DNA from: Pocillopora verrucosa
Lineage: Eukaryota > Cnidaria > Anthozoa > Scleractinia > Pocilloporidae
NCBI RefSeq assembly: GCF_036669915.1
Contig: NC_089324.1
Span: forward strand, 8,935,244-8,999,243
Direction of reading: 5' to 3'
Length of the DNA: 64,000 nucleotides
In this document: piece after piece, positions 27,201 to 38,399 of the stretch
Position numbering within the stretch: position 1 is the first letter of the stretch
Layout: the number at the start of each line of letters is the position of its first letter
Made by a program: the position numbers and the translations under genes
The notes under the pieces: model-generated
The model's database searches: none
What the model was told of the DNA's origin: nothing
Seen by the model: only the letters and a program-made list of their open reading frames with translations

Positions 27201-30200
27201 AATCTGTTGACAATTAAAAATAAATTTTTTCATGAAAAATAAATCGCAAATTGATTTTAACCTACTCATGAATGCTAAACAACACAAAAGGGTATAAGAC
27301 AATGCATCATTTATAAATGTAGATTCTACTTCTGATGTTTGAGTGCAAGGTTGTTGCTAAGTGCTGGCTGCCACAAGAATAAGCAACTATCACTGGCTGG
27401 ATTTTTGGCTGGCAATCACTTAGTAAAACACAACAGGCACTTCTGAGGTCAGACACTTACAATTAATCAATACTGAATGCTATTGATGAACTGCCTCACT
27501 TGAAATTTCAGCCAGCAGCAAAATTTCTTAGTTACAACCCTGTGGCTTGTATGAAGCTTCACCAACTGGACACAGATTTCTGAATAAGACAATAATTCAT
27601 ACTCCTATGGCACAGAAAGAGAGGGTCTGAGAAAGATTTGTGAAGTCCATGATGGTTTTTCCCCATTACCTGATGTACAAGAGATACATGTACTACTGAC
27701 TTATCATTACTACAGAGATTTTTCTGTTAAGTAATGGATTTTCAATCAAAATTTCATAACCCAGAAAATAAAATGCATTATCTCTGCTCTGAACAAAAAC
27801 AAGTAGTTGCACCATATAACTTAGCTACAACTTGTTTATGAAGGTGCTTGATGAATTGAGCAATTTATAACATGAATATTGCCAACAAATTACATACAGG
27901 TAACTTCTTTCCATTGAGATATACAGAAATTCCTCTAACAGATCCAGCAACATCATATGCCCTCCTGGAGAGGAGTGAGATAATGTCTTTATCAAGACTT
28001 TCCATTTTAAACTTTGCCAGGTCAGGTTTGAATGTAACACAAGTGAAGTCCTTTCCACTAAAATCCTTTACAATAGGCTCTGTAACTTTTCCCATGTTGT
28101 TTGTCCAGGTCTACATACAAGAAAAGGAACAAGTTGAATTGTGTTAGGTGACAAGAAAAAAATTATTCAGGTATAGTATTTCTAAAAGTTTAAAATGAAC
28201 TATACTATTACTATACTTAACCACACTCTGCTACTATACTCAAATACTCTATAAGCATAAGCAGTCATTTAAATGAATAATCATTTTCCTTTTCTTTTTG
28301 AATTTCATTAACTTAATTGCCTCTTCCTGTTATAATGTACACTAGATGTTTACACAACATGGAAATTTCTTCAGGATTCTCTCATTAACTTTAAGGATCA
28401 TGAAGATCTAGCATGTATTCAAGAACAAAATGTACCTGTTTGAACTTCTTATTTGAGTCAGAGGAACAAGTTTCCACAACAAATTTTGTGCTGAAGATAT
28501 TACAAAGTTTTGCACCATAACCATTCCTGCCGCCTGTGACTTTTTTCTCCTCATCATTGTAGTTACTGGACGTTAGAAGATGGCCAAATATCAATGTAGG
28601 AACATAAACTTTCTGTTCTTTATGCATCTCCACAGGAATGCCACGTCCATCATTCCAAACACTGATAGTGTTACTATCTCTGAAATTTAAACAGAGGAAA
28701 TAGGCATATTTAAGTTTAACACATAATAGTATTTTACCAGCTTATCGCCAATGTTTCGGAGTTACTATTAATAGTACTTTGGAAAAGAAAAATGCATCTC
28801 CATATGGCAGAGGCTAACTCCTATGTTGCATTTTCTGGAAAAATTTCTAGATAATCCCATACCATTTGACAACAAAGCTGTAGTCCCAAAGGCAATCTAA
28901 AGTTTCCATTTATCTAAGAACTGTCTACATAATCAAAATGGATTAAATGAAATTCTTTCACAGTTACCAGTCTTTAAAATATGAATAAAACTATGTTCAC
29001 TTGCAGAGTTTTAATTACCCAATGAGCAATTTGGATACCAACTATAGGCTTTGTTCAATTTATGATGTGCCAACCGGCTGTCACACATTACCCTCATAAT
29101 TAACAGGTACATTGTATGCACAATAAAAACCTATCAGGATAGCATTACTTGAAAATTAATCCTTTACAACAGGACAGTAAGGGGCTGGAAAGCAAGGAAA
29201 TGACAACTTTCAAGTAAGTGAACCTGTCAACTATCATTTCAATCATATAATGGGGTCACTGTTAAAAAATAGTTTGTTTTGTTAATATGTCACTCACGCA
29301 TCAATGGTTATTTTAACACAGCCCATGGCAGGGTCTCTCTGCTTGTTATCTGCTGCATTCACTTCAAAATTGAAAGAAACATAACACACAATAATATTAT
29401 TACATGACTTGTACATTCACATACCTTACTGAATATCATAAACTCACTATTTTCCATAATTCTTAAATATATGGTCTTGGTCAGGAATTTTTTTAAAAAG
29501 TTTTTTTTCCTTTTTTTAACAAACCAAAGAAGAAAAATTTAAAAGATAATTTGGTTTTATCAACTGACTTAATAACGTAAATTAGCCACTTTAAAGAATT
29601 TCTTAAGCTGAACAATGTTTCGATCGTCAGTCCTTCATTAGAGCAAATAATGATAAGTTAATGAGTCAAAGTGAATAATAACAAGTTTATAGCTTGCCGA
29701 GGGCCTTATTTTTAAAGTAAAACTAAGCTACAAGTAATGGAAAAACATGAATCCAATCTGCTCACCTAAAAGTTCATCAAAGATCTTGTAGAGACCTGGC
29801 GTATAAGTGATTTCCTTACTCACAATGGCATCAGTCTCTGCATCATAAACCCACATGTTCTGTTTGATTGGCTCAACAGAGCCAATGTAAGTGTCTGGAC
29901 GGAGAAGAATGTGTTCCAACTGTGTCTTCTTTTGGTAGATCCGCTCAACTGACAGTCGTTTTTTCTTCTTTGCAGCAAAAGCATTGCTCTTGGTATTTTC
30001 TCCATTATTCATGATCTCCTGTACAAAAATACAATTCAACAATTTTTAGCTGCTGATGTAGTGTTACATTGGATTCAGAGATTTTCTTACTCAATCCACT
30101 TTCCACATCAAGATGAACGATTTATTTATTTATATTTATTTTATTGGAAAGCCAAATGTGTCCACGTTATAAAGGCGGGAAATTGAAAGTATGTTAATCG

Positions 30201-30479
30201 CGTAAGTTACCATGATATATTCTTCTGTTGCCGTAAATACTGTTATCCTTGATTACATTCTAGATGCGGCATGAGAAGTACACCCACAAGATGAAAGTTT
30301 GGTTCGAAATTCAAAAATTTGGATTCTTCCAATACAACTTAGTACCACGACATCGAACATGCAGTGTCTCATCTACGATTACTCTTACATGGTAGTGATA
30401 CCGTCTTCTATGCCCCAAAATATCGCCATGTTTTAGATAAAATAATCGTTACCTTCAAAGGACTAGTTTCGGCCGCCAT
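12208..30479 (-). CDS. TOP2: DNA topoisomerase II (type IIA), complete, 24 coding exons
   Basis: Cuts both strands of one duplex and passes another through, using ATP. Exons in order: 30453-30479, 29766-30018, 29298-29361, 28436-28679, 27898-28110, 27003-27203, 25805-26044, 24574-24630, 23877-24116, 23028-23264, 21984-22199, 21280-21372, 20945-21059, 20705-20826, 19253-19633, 18491-18690, 17892-18027, 17021-17216, 15992-16239, 15413-15496, 14550-15056, 13900-14094, 12894-13178, 12208-12426. They sum to 4773 nt, about 1590 residues; all phases agree. Seen: GHKL ATPase loop GRNGYGAK (165-172); TOPRIM EGDSA (E474) and DQDQDGSHI (D554, D556, D558); active-site SPRY (Y818). The spacing between these residues equals that of human TOP2A. 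From residue 1190 the tail is disordered and rich in K, E and S, with eight Asp at 1365-1372 and an acidic C-terminus. A single invertebrate TOP2 is expected; A or B cannot be assigned. Introns have no missed exons but hold several repeats. Confidence 0.98.
16795..16878 (-). repeat. near-perfect ~40-bp-arm palindrome in TOP2 intron 18
   Basis: Arms of about 40 bases meet at a central CTCGAG with almost no loop. The outermost part has a 2-base bulge. Within the arms the three differences are all A opposite C on the plus strand, which become G-U pairs in the TOP2-sense RNA. Each arm itself contains two copies of an ~18-base unit (AAGACGTTAAAGT type). In the primary transcript it would form one long uninterrupted hairpin. 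Confidence 0.85.
17340..17500. repeat. dispersed repeat in TOP2 intron 17 (second copy at 40905-41060)
   Basis: Aligns with 40905-41060 over about 100 bases: TCTGATTGGCTACTCAAACT against TCTGATTAGCTTCTCAAACT, then GCAGGATTTGAACCC against GCGGGATTTGCGCCC, and both end AGGAATAAA. No coding capacity. Confidence 0.7.
23340..23575. repeat. hairpin repeat of the Penelope-linked family, copy 2 (TOP2 intron 9)
   Basis: Contains CTTAGCCCTTTGTCAGAGCGAAAC, CAATTTACATAATCAACTCAGTTGATAA and the terminal GTTACCCCCTTTATTC shared with the copy at 435-700. Confidence 0.75.
24674..25128. mobile_element. non-autonomous hAT-like DNA transposon in TOP2 intron 7
   Basis: A 455-bp element with termini CAGGGCGTGAAATTAAT and GCGCAATTTCACTCCCTG (inverted; CAGGG...CCCTG ends). 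It is flanked on both sides by the identical 5-bp sequence CATCT (24669-24673 and 25129-25133), the expected target duplication. There is no transposase frame. The CAGGG end fits hAT elements, some subfamilies of which make 5-bp duplications. Confidence 0.8.
25494..25672. repeat. foldback MITE in TOP2 intron 7
   Basis: The left arm AGATTCCAAGTTGCCATGCG continues through GTCTGTTCAGTAATAGATCA. The right arm is its inverted copy (TGATCTATTACTGAACAG, then CATGGCAACTTGGAATCT). Arms are about 80 bases around a short centre, without coding capacity. Confidence 0.85.
26370..26450. repeat. fragment of the TTAACCCTTT MITE family (TOP2 intron 6)
   Basis: Ends in AAGGGGTTAAAGGGTTAA and contains GTAAGGAGAAATT, matching the right end of the family seen complete at 9873-10087. 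Confidence 0.5.
29553..29650. repeat. hairpin repeat fragment of the Penelope-linked family, copy 3 (TOP2 intron 2)
   Basis: Holds GGTTTTATCAACTGACTTAATAA, the TGTTTCGATCGTCAGTCCTTCA core and AGAGCAAA, as in the other copies. Confidence 0.6.
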
Positions 30480-30700
30480 CGTTACCGAGAAACGTACCAA
30501 ATAGCGAGAAAATGTTCTCGCGCCGGTGAGAATCGCGACCACGAAGCGAGCACGACGATTAACGCGACATTTGAGGAAACCGCCACATCCCAATGTTCTA
30601 CGAATTAGCCAATCACATCTATCGAAGCTTACCATGTGACATATTTGCTACCCCAACTCTCTACGCGGTATTCAAGATGGCGGGGAAAATGTAACAGTAA
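30480..30700 (-). promoter_or_regulatory. TOP2 promoter region with two inverted CCAAT boxes
   Basis: CCAAT at 30590-30594 and 30609-30613 on the plus strand reads ATTGG toward TOP2, about 111-137 bases upstream of the start codon. The region is CpG-rich compared with its surroundings and has no TATA box. Inverted CCAAT boxes bound by NF-Y are an established feature of vertebrate TOP2A promoters. Whether these two sites act is inference. Confidence 0.5.
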
Positions 30701-33700
30701 AAGTCACGAAATCAAACTGCAACAAAGACGTCAATCTCAAGCAATACGTTTGGACTTGTACTTTTGTGATTGAATCAATTGTTAAGCCATAAGGGAAATT
30801 TTTGCGCGATCCATATCGATCCTACACGTGTAATGTTGCACTAAACTCAAAAAACAATCCACCGTATTTGGTGTTCCAGAACATTGTTTGCAATCGTTAG
30901 GGACAAGCTGAAATGACAGTGGTTTTCAGTCACTTTCAAGCAAGCACATCGATCACTTTTACACCACATATTTATAATATGATGTGTTAGGCCCAACAGA
31001 TCATAGACGGCTTTTTTAAAATTTCTCATAATATTAAAATTTCAAATGGAATTGATCAAGGTTATAAAATTATCCTTTAACCATATTGACTACAGATGGC
31101 ATTAAAGCCTTTCTAGCATGCTATCTTGATCTTGTTTTTTCGTTTGTTTTTAGGTTTTTGTATAGTTTTTTTTACTCCAACATCTTACCTACCGTTAATC
31201 ACGTTCGTAACAAACTGAACTCGCGCCCGGTGGTCGAGCAGTAGTAAACATGAAAGCACTTCAGATAATTTGGTCATTTAAAAATCCTTTTGTGTAACTG
31301 CTCGCCGCTTCTCTATTTTCCATAAGCCACTAGATAGTTTTCCTCATTGTTCACAATAAGGATCCTTTCCGAAAATTTTCGCCATTTTTGGACAACATGT
31401 TTTTTAGAGTTGTAAGCATGAAAGGATTAAGGCACGAGAGGGGTCTGGGATTGAGTAAAATGAAGTTTAAGTCCCCAATATCAGTCTGTTATCTTCAACC
31501 AGAGTCGCAAGGAGACAGCGAACTGTTACACCCACTGGAAATACGAATAGGAAATTTAAACCTCACGCGTTTAAGCTGGCCATTTTAAAGTCAAATGCAA
31601 TTAAATTCACACGCTTGATAATTGTATAGAAGCTAAAAAACCAAAGACAGGTGTTATCTTGTTCTCTCCCTAAGAAGAAAAGGTAGACGTTGGCAATCTA
31701 ATTAACTCACTAAAATTAAAGCCAACAACCTTTTTATCGTGTCAAAACTTTTATCTCCATAAATAATAATACTAATACTGATAACGATAATAATAATAAT
31801 AATATCAGTAATAAGATTTTTGCCGAAGCCATAGTTTTTGGTATGATTTCCTGCTCCCCAGCAAGCAAGCGCCCGTAGGCCAGAAATGTTTTTGGGTCTA
31901 GTTAAGAGCAGCACAAGAGGTGGAGAGAGTCATTGACAAACTTAGCATTGAAAACCAAAAGGAAGCCTTCTAGATGAAATTTTCTAAGACAACGCCTACT
32001 ATTCGTCTGTACTGAAAGCCGAAAAAATAATGATGACGGAACATTTGGTGATGCCGATAATAAATAACAAGATGAAAAGTAAAAGAAAACTGACTTGGCT
32101 GGAAAACGATAAAAAATTGAAAAAATAAAACGACGACCTTTTCTTGCTTATTTAACTGCTGGTGAAGCCGCAAAAAAGGGGAAAAAAAACAAGATTGAGA
32201 AACAGCTGTGTCAGTATTTGCCTTCGGAAGAATCTAATTAAAGTTTATTGGAAGAAGGATCGTGTTTTATTACGTTATTTATTATGATTGTTGAAGAAAA
32301 AACTGCGACGATTACATTTTCTGAGTTGAAGAACTGAAACTCGGTGATGAAGAGGAAATGTGCATTATGACTAATTCTCTCCTGATACCGAAAATAGTGC
32401 AGTTGTTTTGCTGAAATCATAACAAAATTATAACATCGCGAACTAAGGAAGTAATGAAATAACAAATGATGTAGATGGTCTTGAATTTCATTTTCAGACG
32501 ATGAAGATTCAAAAATATCACACCGAGATCATACAAAGGAAGAGAAAAAAAAAAGGTGATCGAACGAATGCCCATGACAGCCGCTTATTGTGAAGTTCAA
32601 ATTGAAGTTGGTAACTGTTCAATCAGGGTTATGTCCCACAAAACCAGACTAGAATTCTAAAGTTAACTTTTTCATAGCTTTTAATCACAAATATCTTGAT
32701 GTCGCCCAGAATGACTCAATTCAAAAATCACGATTTGATATAATTGTAATCTTCTCTCCTTCAATTGCAGCCGAACAATAATCCATTAAATGAAATGGCT
32801 CCTCACGTAGATCTATACGTGCTAGCTACATGAGGGAAGTAGATCGAAATTCTATGAATTTTCGAACCCCGGGCGAGTGCGAACTTGAAGATAACCGCAC
32901 AGATGTTGCTTTTATCGATCAGATTTCTTCTTTCGGCTTGATTTCGACGTACCAGGAACTGTTCTATCTTGTAGTCTGTTCCAATACAGCCATAACCTTA
33001 CGAAGAAGCACACAAGGTCAAACCTTATCGGTTCCACAAAGGGTTTATCGAGCGAGTTTCTGGGTGTATTGACACCTTTCCACAGCTATATTCCAGGGAT
33101 ATACTTTAGAACCTGATCTACATTTTGTTGAACTTCATCCGGAGAGTATCTTTGAAAAACAGTTCGAACTGAAAAATTTTGTCTAAAAATGTCAAATTAA
33201 CTTAAAATTTCTCGATTGACCCAAAGCTCTCGAAGTCAAACTTTAATTTTCGTTGGCACATCTGGGGTTGCTTTATCTCAATGGAGAAAGTGAAAAAGTT
33301 TTAAAAATCCTGCCTTTCCGAAGTGGTCTCTCGTAGAGTTTCATCACACGTGATTGCAAGACGAAAGAGCGATTCAGTTTCAAAATATAGCAGCGTCAGT
33401 TTCTTGTATTTGAAATCCGGTACAGGTAAGAACGTCACTATTCAACCTTTCGTTTGCTTGCCACGGCAAGGAAAAAATGATGATTAAAAAAATGTATATA
33501 AAGATATTAGCGAAAAGGAGATAGAATGACTGGGAGGTTCTGATGGAAATACAAAGCATGCAAATATTAGACATCTCGTCATCACCTCAAAAATTTTTGC
33601 TTTAATAGGAATCTTATATTCCACACAAAGGATAGATTTTGCAAATTATTTAGAATAGGTATTGAAAATAGTGTCTATGCGAAGAAAAAAAAGCAATTCC

Positions 33701-33880
33701 GAATTTATAAACTTTCCCTCTAAATAATAATCAAATTAGGAAACATAAGAAAGGCCGCGTGACAATGGAAAATGAAAAATGACCAAGCACGCTTTCTTTC
33801 TCTTTTCTTCTTTAGTGCGTCAGAGATTTTTATTCAAGGATGATGAAAGATAACAGCATCATTTCTGCCTTGACCAATTA
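30701..33880. other. intergenic, nothing recognised
   Basis: AT-rich spacer between the TOP2 promoter and the first trefoil-like gene. An imperfect ATA/AAT microsatellite lies at about 31760-31805. Short open frames such as 32830-33072 show no family features. Confidence 0.6.
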
Positions 33881-33884
33881 CATT

Positions 33885-34031
33885 TTACTTCGCTTTCCTG
33901 GTCGGAATCATAATGCTATTTTGATTTTCGGAAAAATTATAAAAAGAGATACTTGACAGTCATAGCTAACTGGATAGTTGTTGTCGAGCGATCCCTAACA
34001 AGGCTAGGAAAACTAAAGAGAAAACTCAGCA
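33885..34031 (+). promoter_or_regulatory. promoter of trefoil-like gene A
   Basis: TATAAAAA at 33938-33945 and the 11-mer CTTGACAGTCA at 33952-33962, 70 bases before the ATG. The block from CTTCGCTTTCC (about 33890) to the start is recognisably the same as the block before gene B (38226-38399). The promoter was therefore duplicated with the gene. Confidence 0.55.
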
Positions 34032-36082
34032 ATGCCGATTGAGGATAGGTCAATTCCCTACCACTGGGATGAAGAGCCGGTAAGTTTGAGCACACTAACT
34101 TCATTTCTTGGTATGTTATTTATTTGTTACTTTATTGTTTAGAAAAATAAGTTCAGAAATTAGTTGGCTGCATACATTTATCCGAACTTGCAAGACAAAT
34201 TTTGTTGAAAGTAAAATACAGATATTCAAATTTTTCCTGATTCCAAGTGACTTCATGAATTAACTTTTGTTGCAAGTTTAGCAAGGAGCGTAGCGATCAT
34301 TTTCGACTCGGCTCCTTTGCTCTCCCAGATTTGGAATTCGATAACAGAAGGATAGACCACACCCTTCGGCAAACCCTGTAAAAGACAAACTGGACCAAAG
34401 CTCAGAACAACAACGAGCTGCAAAACGTTGATCAGAATTTGGGATTAATAAATACGGTTTTTACGTCACATTAGGCAAAAATATTTAAATCAATCCATGA
34501 TATTGTAGAGATCTTAACACGGCAAAGCTTGTATGATGTTGCGCTCCTTATTAAAAGACATTTCCAGGCGTAAATATGTTCTTCTAATCCCTTTTGAAAT
34601 TACTGAAAATGTGACATTGCAGTTCTCGTAAAGTAATCACATCCTGAACATGTGAGATAGGAAAGAATTTTCACCAATATTTTCTGAGCTCTTATTTTTT
34701 CTCTCGCTTTTTCAGGGACAAGGGCCTATAAAGAGTTTTGATGGAGTTTACCGCCAGTGGTTTACCTCGAGACATCGAGTTTTTTCTCTGAATAAAGGCG
34801 GTCAGGTCCCTGGACATTGCATGAAGATAGACGGAAATACCGTGAGCGCAGATGCAATCGAAAAAGACGAGAGAGGTATCTACTATTTAGAAACTCCTTC
34901 TTTAGCTCCAGCCAACACTCTTATACAAGGATAGAAAGGCCAAAAGTTCAAGTAAGACACAACGAAGGAACGATGCTTTATCAAAAAGAAAATTTAATTT
35001 CCTAGTATTCGCTCCAGACATTCAGGCAAGCACTATTTTCATTCTGTTATTTTTACGTCAAAAAATTCAGTTCTGAAAAGTGGCTCAGAAGAGCCCAAGG
35101 AGAATTGATCCTCTTCCTTATGAAATGTCTGCCCCATAAACCGAGCAGTGTTTTCATTTCATTGTGATTTTCTTTTCTGTCCTACAGTAAAATTTCGTTT
35201 ACACAATTTCACGGAGAATAGGAACGAGACGTGGTACGACTATTATATTATGGAGAATCAGATCAGTGAAGGCTTGGTGGCCATAAACCCAGAGGATGAC
35301 ACTGTCACTGTTAAGGTACCACTCCAAAGAAAACGTACACCCATTAAGTAAAAGCGTCTAACTTCAAACGATAAGATTTCATTAAATGAGTTACAACTAT
35401 GATAAGTTTTTCGCGTTTTCGTTTTACGAGACATTTCGCAGAGTTACTATTAAGAATGCTTACACTCTGCATGTACCAGGCACTTGGCATGTACCAGGCA
35501 TTCCGCATGTACCACGTGCGGACCACGCCTTTCTTTGAGCGTGTGCCGCTAGAAATTAATGGTCAAACCTTTCGTGTAAATATTTTCATAGGAAATAGCA
35601 AAGTTATAATTAACGGGAAAAAGTACCAATAACTCAGTTGTTCTATTGCCTTCCAATTTCCAAAAAAGAGAAACTGGTGCAAATGAAAGAAGAATTGTAA
35701 ATGTTCGTGCCCTAATTGAAATCACTGCTAAAATGTATGATCCACCTCCTCTCAAAGCTACACACCGTTCCCCAGGCTCCCTGAACACGATGATTATGAC
35801 CCCTCTCCTTATATCTTGTATCTTGTTCAACAGCATGCAGATGTAATCGGCTTCAGGACCATTGCACAAGTGAGGAAAGCCAACCTGTTAGATGTGATGT
35901 TCATTAAGCAGCAAAAAAAACCTTTGGATGACCAGTTTTGGTTTGAGTCGTGTATCGAGGATGGGAAGAGGCGCGTCCTTGGATTTGACCAAAATGGTAT
36001 ACCCCTGAAAACTACTGAGGTCGAAGCAGGTTCGAAAGAAAGCCTACTGGAGATGAAGCGAGTCTTAATGGCGGAACCATGA
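34032..36082 (+). CDS. trefoil-like (FGF/IL-1 fold) leaderless protein, tandem copy A
   Basis: Exons 34032-34079, 34716-34875, 35188-35315 and 35834-36082 (phases 0, 1, 0) give 194 residues. The start is MPIEDRSIPYHW with no signal peptide and no membrane segment. The middle has RQWFTSRHRVFSLNKGG, then a beta-rich stretch (KFRLHNF, YYIMENQIS, INPEDDTVTVK). The last exon has FWFESCIEDGKRRVLGF, NGIPLKTTEVE and GSKESLL. The spacing of short beta pairs, the FES motif and the terminal xVLGFDxNGxPL segment resemble the last lobe of beta-trefoil growth factors and cytokines. That is my reading of the pattern, not a proven match. The gene structure is strongly supported because copy B has exactly the same exon sizes. 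Poly(A) signals AATAAA lie at 36244 and 36256. It could be an anthozoan-specific family. Confidence 0.75.
35461..35520. repeat. short tandem repeat in intron 3 of gene A
   Basis: Three imperfect copies of GCATGTACCAGGCAYT. It lies between exons 3 and 4 and is absent from copy B. Confidence 0.7.
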
Positions 36083-38225
36083 GAAGCCCTCTTCTCACCG
36101 GCATCCACATTTTCTATGTTATTGAAAACGGTAACAAAATTTTGTTTCCAAAGTAATGAGCAAACTACGAACGCGACAAATCCTTCAACAAGGTCTTGTC
36201 GCATGAAATAGCTAATGGCGATACATAGTAAAATTAGCAAGCGAATAAATGCGTAAATAAATGAATTCTTGATTAAAGACAGTGCAGTTGTGTTTACTAT
36301 GACCAAAGTTCCTTGATGCTTAGAAATTCACCCCTATAAAAAGAACAGTGATCCATTTACAACAACTTTTTCTTGTAACGCTTTGCAACGACTAATCATA
36401 AGACTTAAATGGATATTCCCAAATTCCCAGAGAGTCTGTACCTTCGGCGAATTCAATGCAATAATTTAGAGAAAATTAGAAACATACCATAGTGAACATA
36501 GCCCTCGTAAAATCTAATCTTAGTCTTCACAATTATTTCATATGGAAATTTCTCGAGAATGTGGAAAAGGGATTGGTATTATATAATTATGTTATGTAAT
36601 CCTTGTACAATAACTATGTGGTGCCTAGAAATACGCTTTCCTATGACTCAGGGTCCAACAACCTTACATTTTCAATAAGATTAGATGAGACTCGCAACTC
36701 ATCAAAGATAAGTTGAGTCTCTCTCCTTCAAAATATCTTTTTGTTATTTTCTTTGTCAATTTTCTGTCACAAGATGAGGCATAAACTATGGACTACGGCT
36801 AACTGAAAATGAGGGCCAACACCCATATGAGACCGAAATTCAAAGGCGTTTCCTAAAGACGCTCGGAGAGTTCGGTCTTCTAGGTCAACTAGGATAAGTT
36901 GCGTCATCTGTCATACGTGCAATATAATTTTGTGTTTCGTAAAATTTCTTTATTTGGTCAACTCTGGAAACGTGCACTGTTGTTTGTTTTTATTATCCCA
37001 GATATCTCCACCTCTAATGACGTCAAGTAGAATTACAAGAGGAGGGAATTCTTTACTTGTTGAGGCACTCTCGTGGTATTCCTTAGTTAATGACATTCGA
37101 AGTTACAATAATTCGATCTGAATGTCATACTGATCTTGATTCGTTAAGGGGAAAGAAAAGCGCGCTACGATAAATTCAACACGCAGATTGCTTGTTGAGG
37201 GCTACATTTCGACGGAAAATTTGATCACGTGAGTCGACGTCACCAGTGGAAATTGTGCGATGATTTGCATCTCAAGTCGAATTGTCTTTTATACACTGAG
37301 TCAATAAGAAGCTTTCCGAGCGTACAGCAAAAAATTGCCATTTGCTTGATGACGCTGAGCATTCTTCAAAGTGTGCTGAAAGGTTGTAACACTGCTAGGT
37401 CTTGGCCTCTCTTACTCCAGGTTCTCTCTCATTTAGCGTTTTACGTCTGTTTCTGGAGTAAACTGAGCCGGCTGGCTACCACTGTAGAACATAGGCTAAA
37501 TGGCATAGTACTTCCTTGACAATTTTCACCGGACCCCCTAAACCAGCACTTTTTTTCAAAACGAAACGCAAAGGAACAATATCTATTTCTTCATCTTCCG
37601 TAGAGGAAACTTTCATCTCTTACTGAATTTGAAATCGTTGATGATATTTAAATCACAATTGCATAGCAGACGAGTACATTGTAACCAAATACTGCGACAG
37701 TATAAGAACGTTGGGACACGAAACATGACCATGCCCAGTACGACAAAAGGTTCCTTATTTTGCTTTTTCAGTTTTTTCTCAAATTTGGCATTGGGCACCG
37801 AGACAGTGGTGAGACTGTAAGCGAAATAAATGATGACGATTCTTATTCATTTTCTATAAGAAGCACAAATGACTACAAAACCATCATGAAAATGAAGGAG
37901 AGCCGGGAAAAGATATAATCGAATGTTTGCTTCAATAGTATTTGGTATCAGAGGAGCAACTGCAGTTTTACTCAAGCCCATTTGATATGTAGATGAAAAC
38001 AAAAAAGCCACAGTAACATCTTGTTTCTGAAGAAAAGTCACGTTGATATGAATCGAAAAACTCGAGCAGCAACCGAAAATGACGAGTCATGCTGATGTTT
38101 TTCAACTTTTTTTAGCTTGATGAGAGACATCCCTCTTTCTATTTCGTCTACAATGCGTCAAACAATTTTTTCACGGCTGTTTTCAGATGACAACATCCGT
38201 TCTGTAAGTGTGAAATCTTGCCCGA
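36083..38225. other. spacer between trefoil-like copies A and B
   Basis: It contains the 3' UTR of copy A. No exon homologous to the tandem genes was seen, and the open frame at 37229-37519 has no recognisable features. Confidence 0.6.
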
Positions 38226-38399
38226 TTGCAGTTTTCTTCGCTTTCCAAATCAGAATCATATGAATATTTATATACATATCTAACCTGATTGCGGGCGCCG
38301 AAAAAGGACGAAAAAAGAGACGCTTGACAGTCACAAAGGTTTAACTTTGTTTGGAGAGAACCTGTGAAAGTCGAGGAAAAGTGTCCAGAAATCTCAGCA
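38226..38399 (+). promoter_or_regulatory. promoter of trefoil-like gene B
   Basis: Carries CTTGACAGTCA at 38323-38333, 67 bases before the ATG, preceded by AAAAAAGAGA as in gene A. The TATA-like position of gene A is not conserved here, but TATTTATATAC lies further up at about 38265. Confidence 0.5.

Noticed and set aside
32830..33072. Possible small gene of 80 codons
   Set aside because: No recognisable motif, no second exon and no conservation evidence in the window.
37229..37519. Possible 96-residue gene between the tandem copies
   Set aside because: No similarity to the neighbouring exons and no clear features. Chance open frame.
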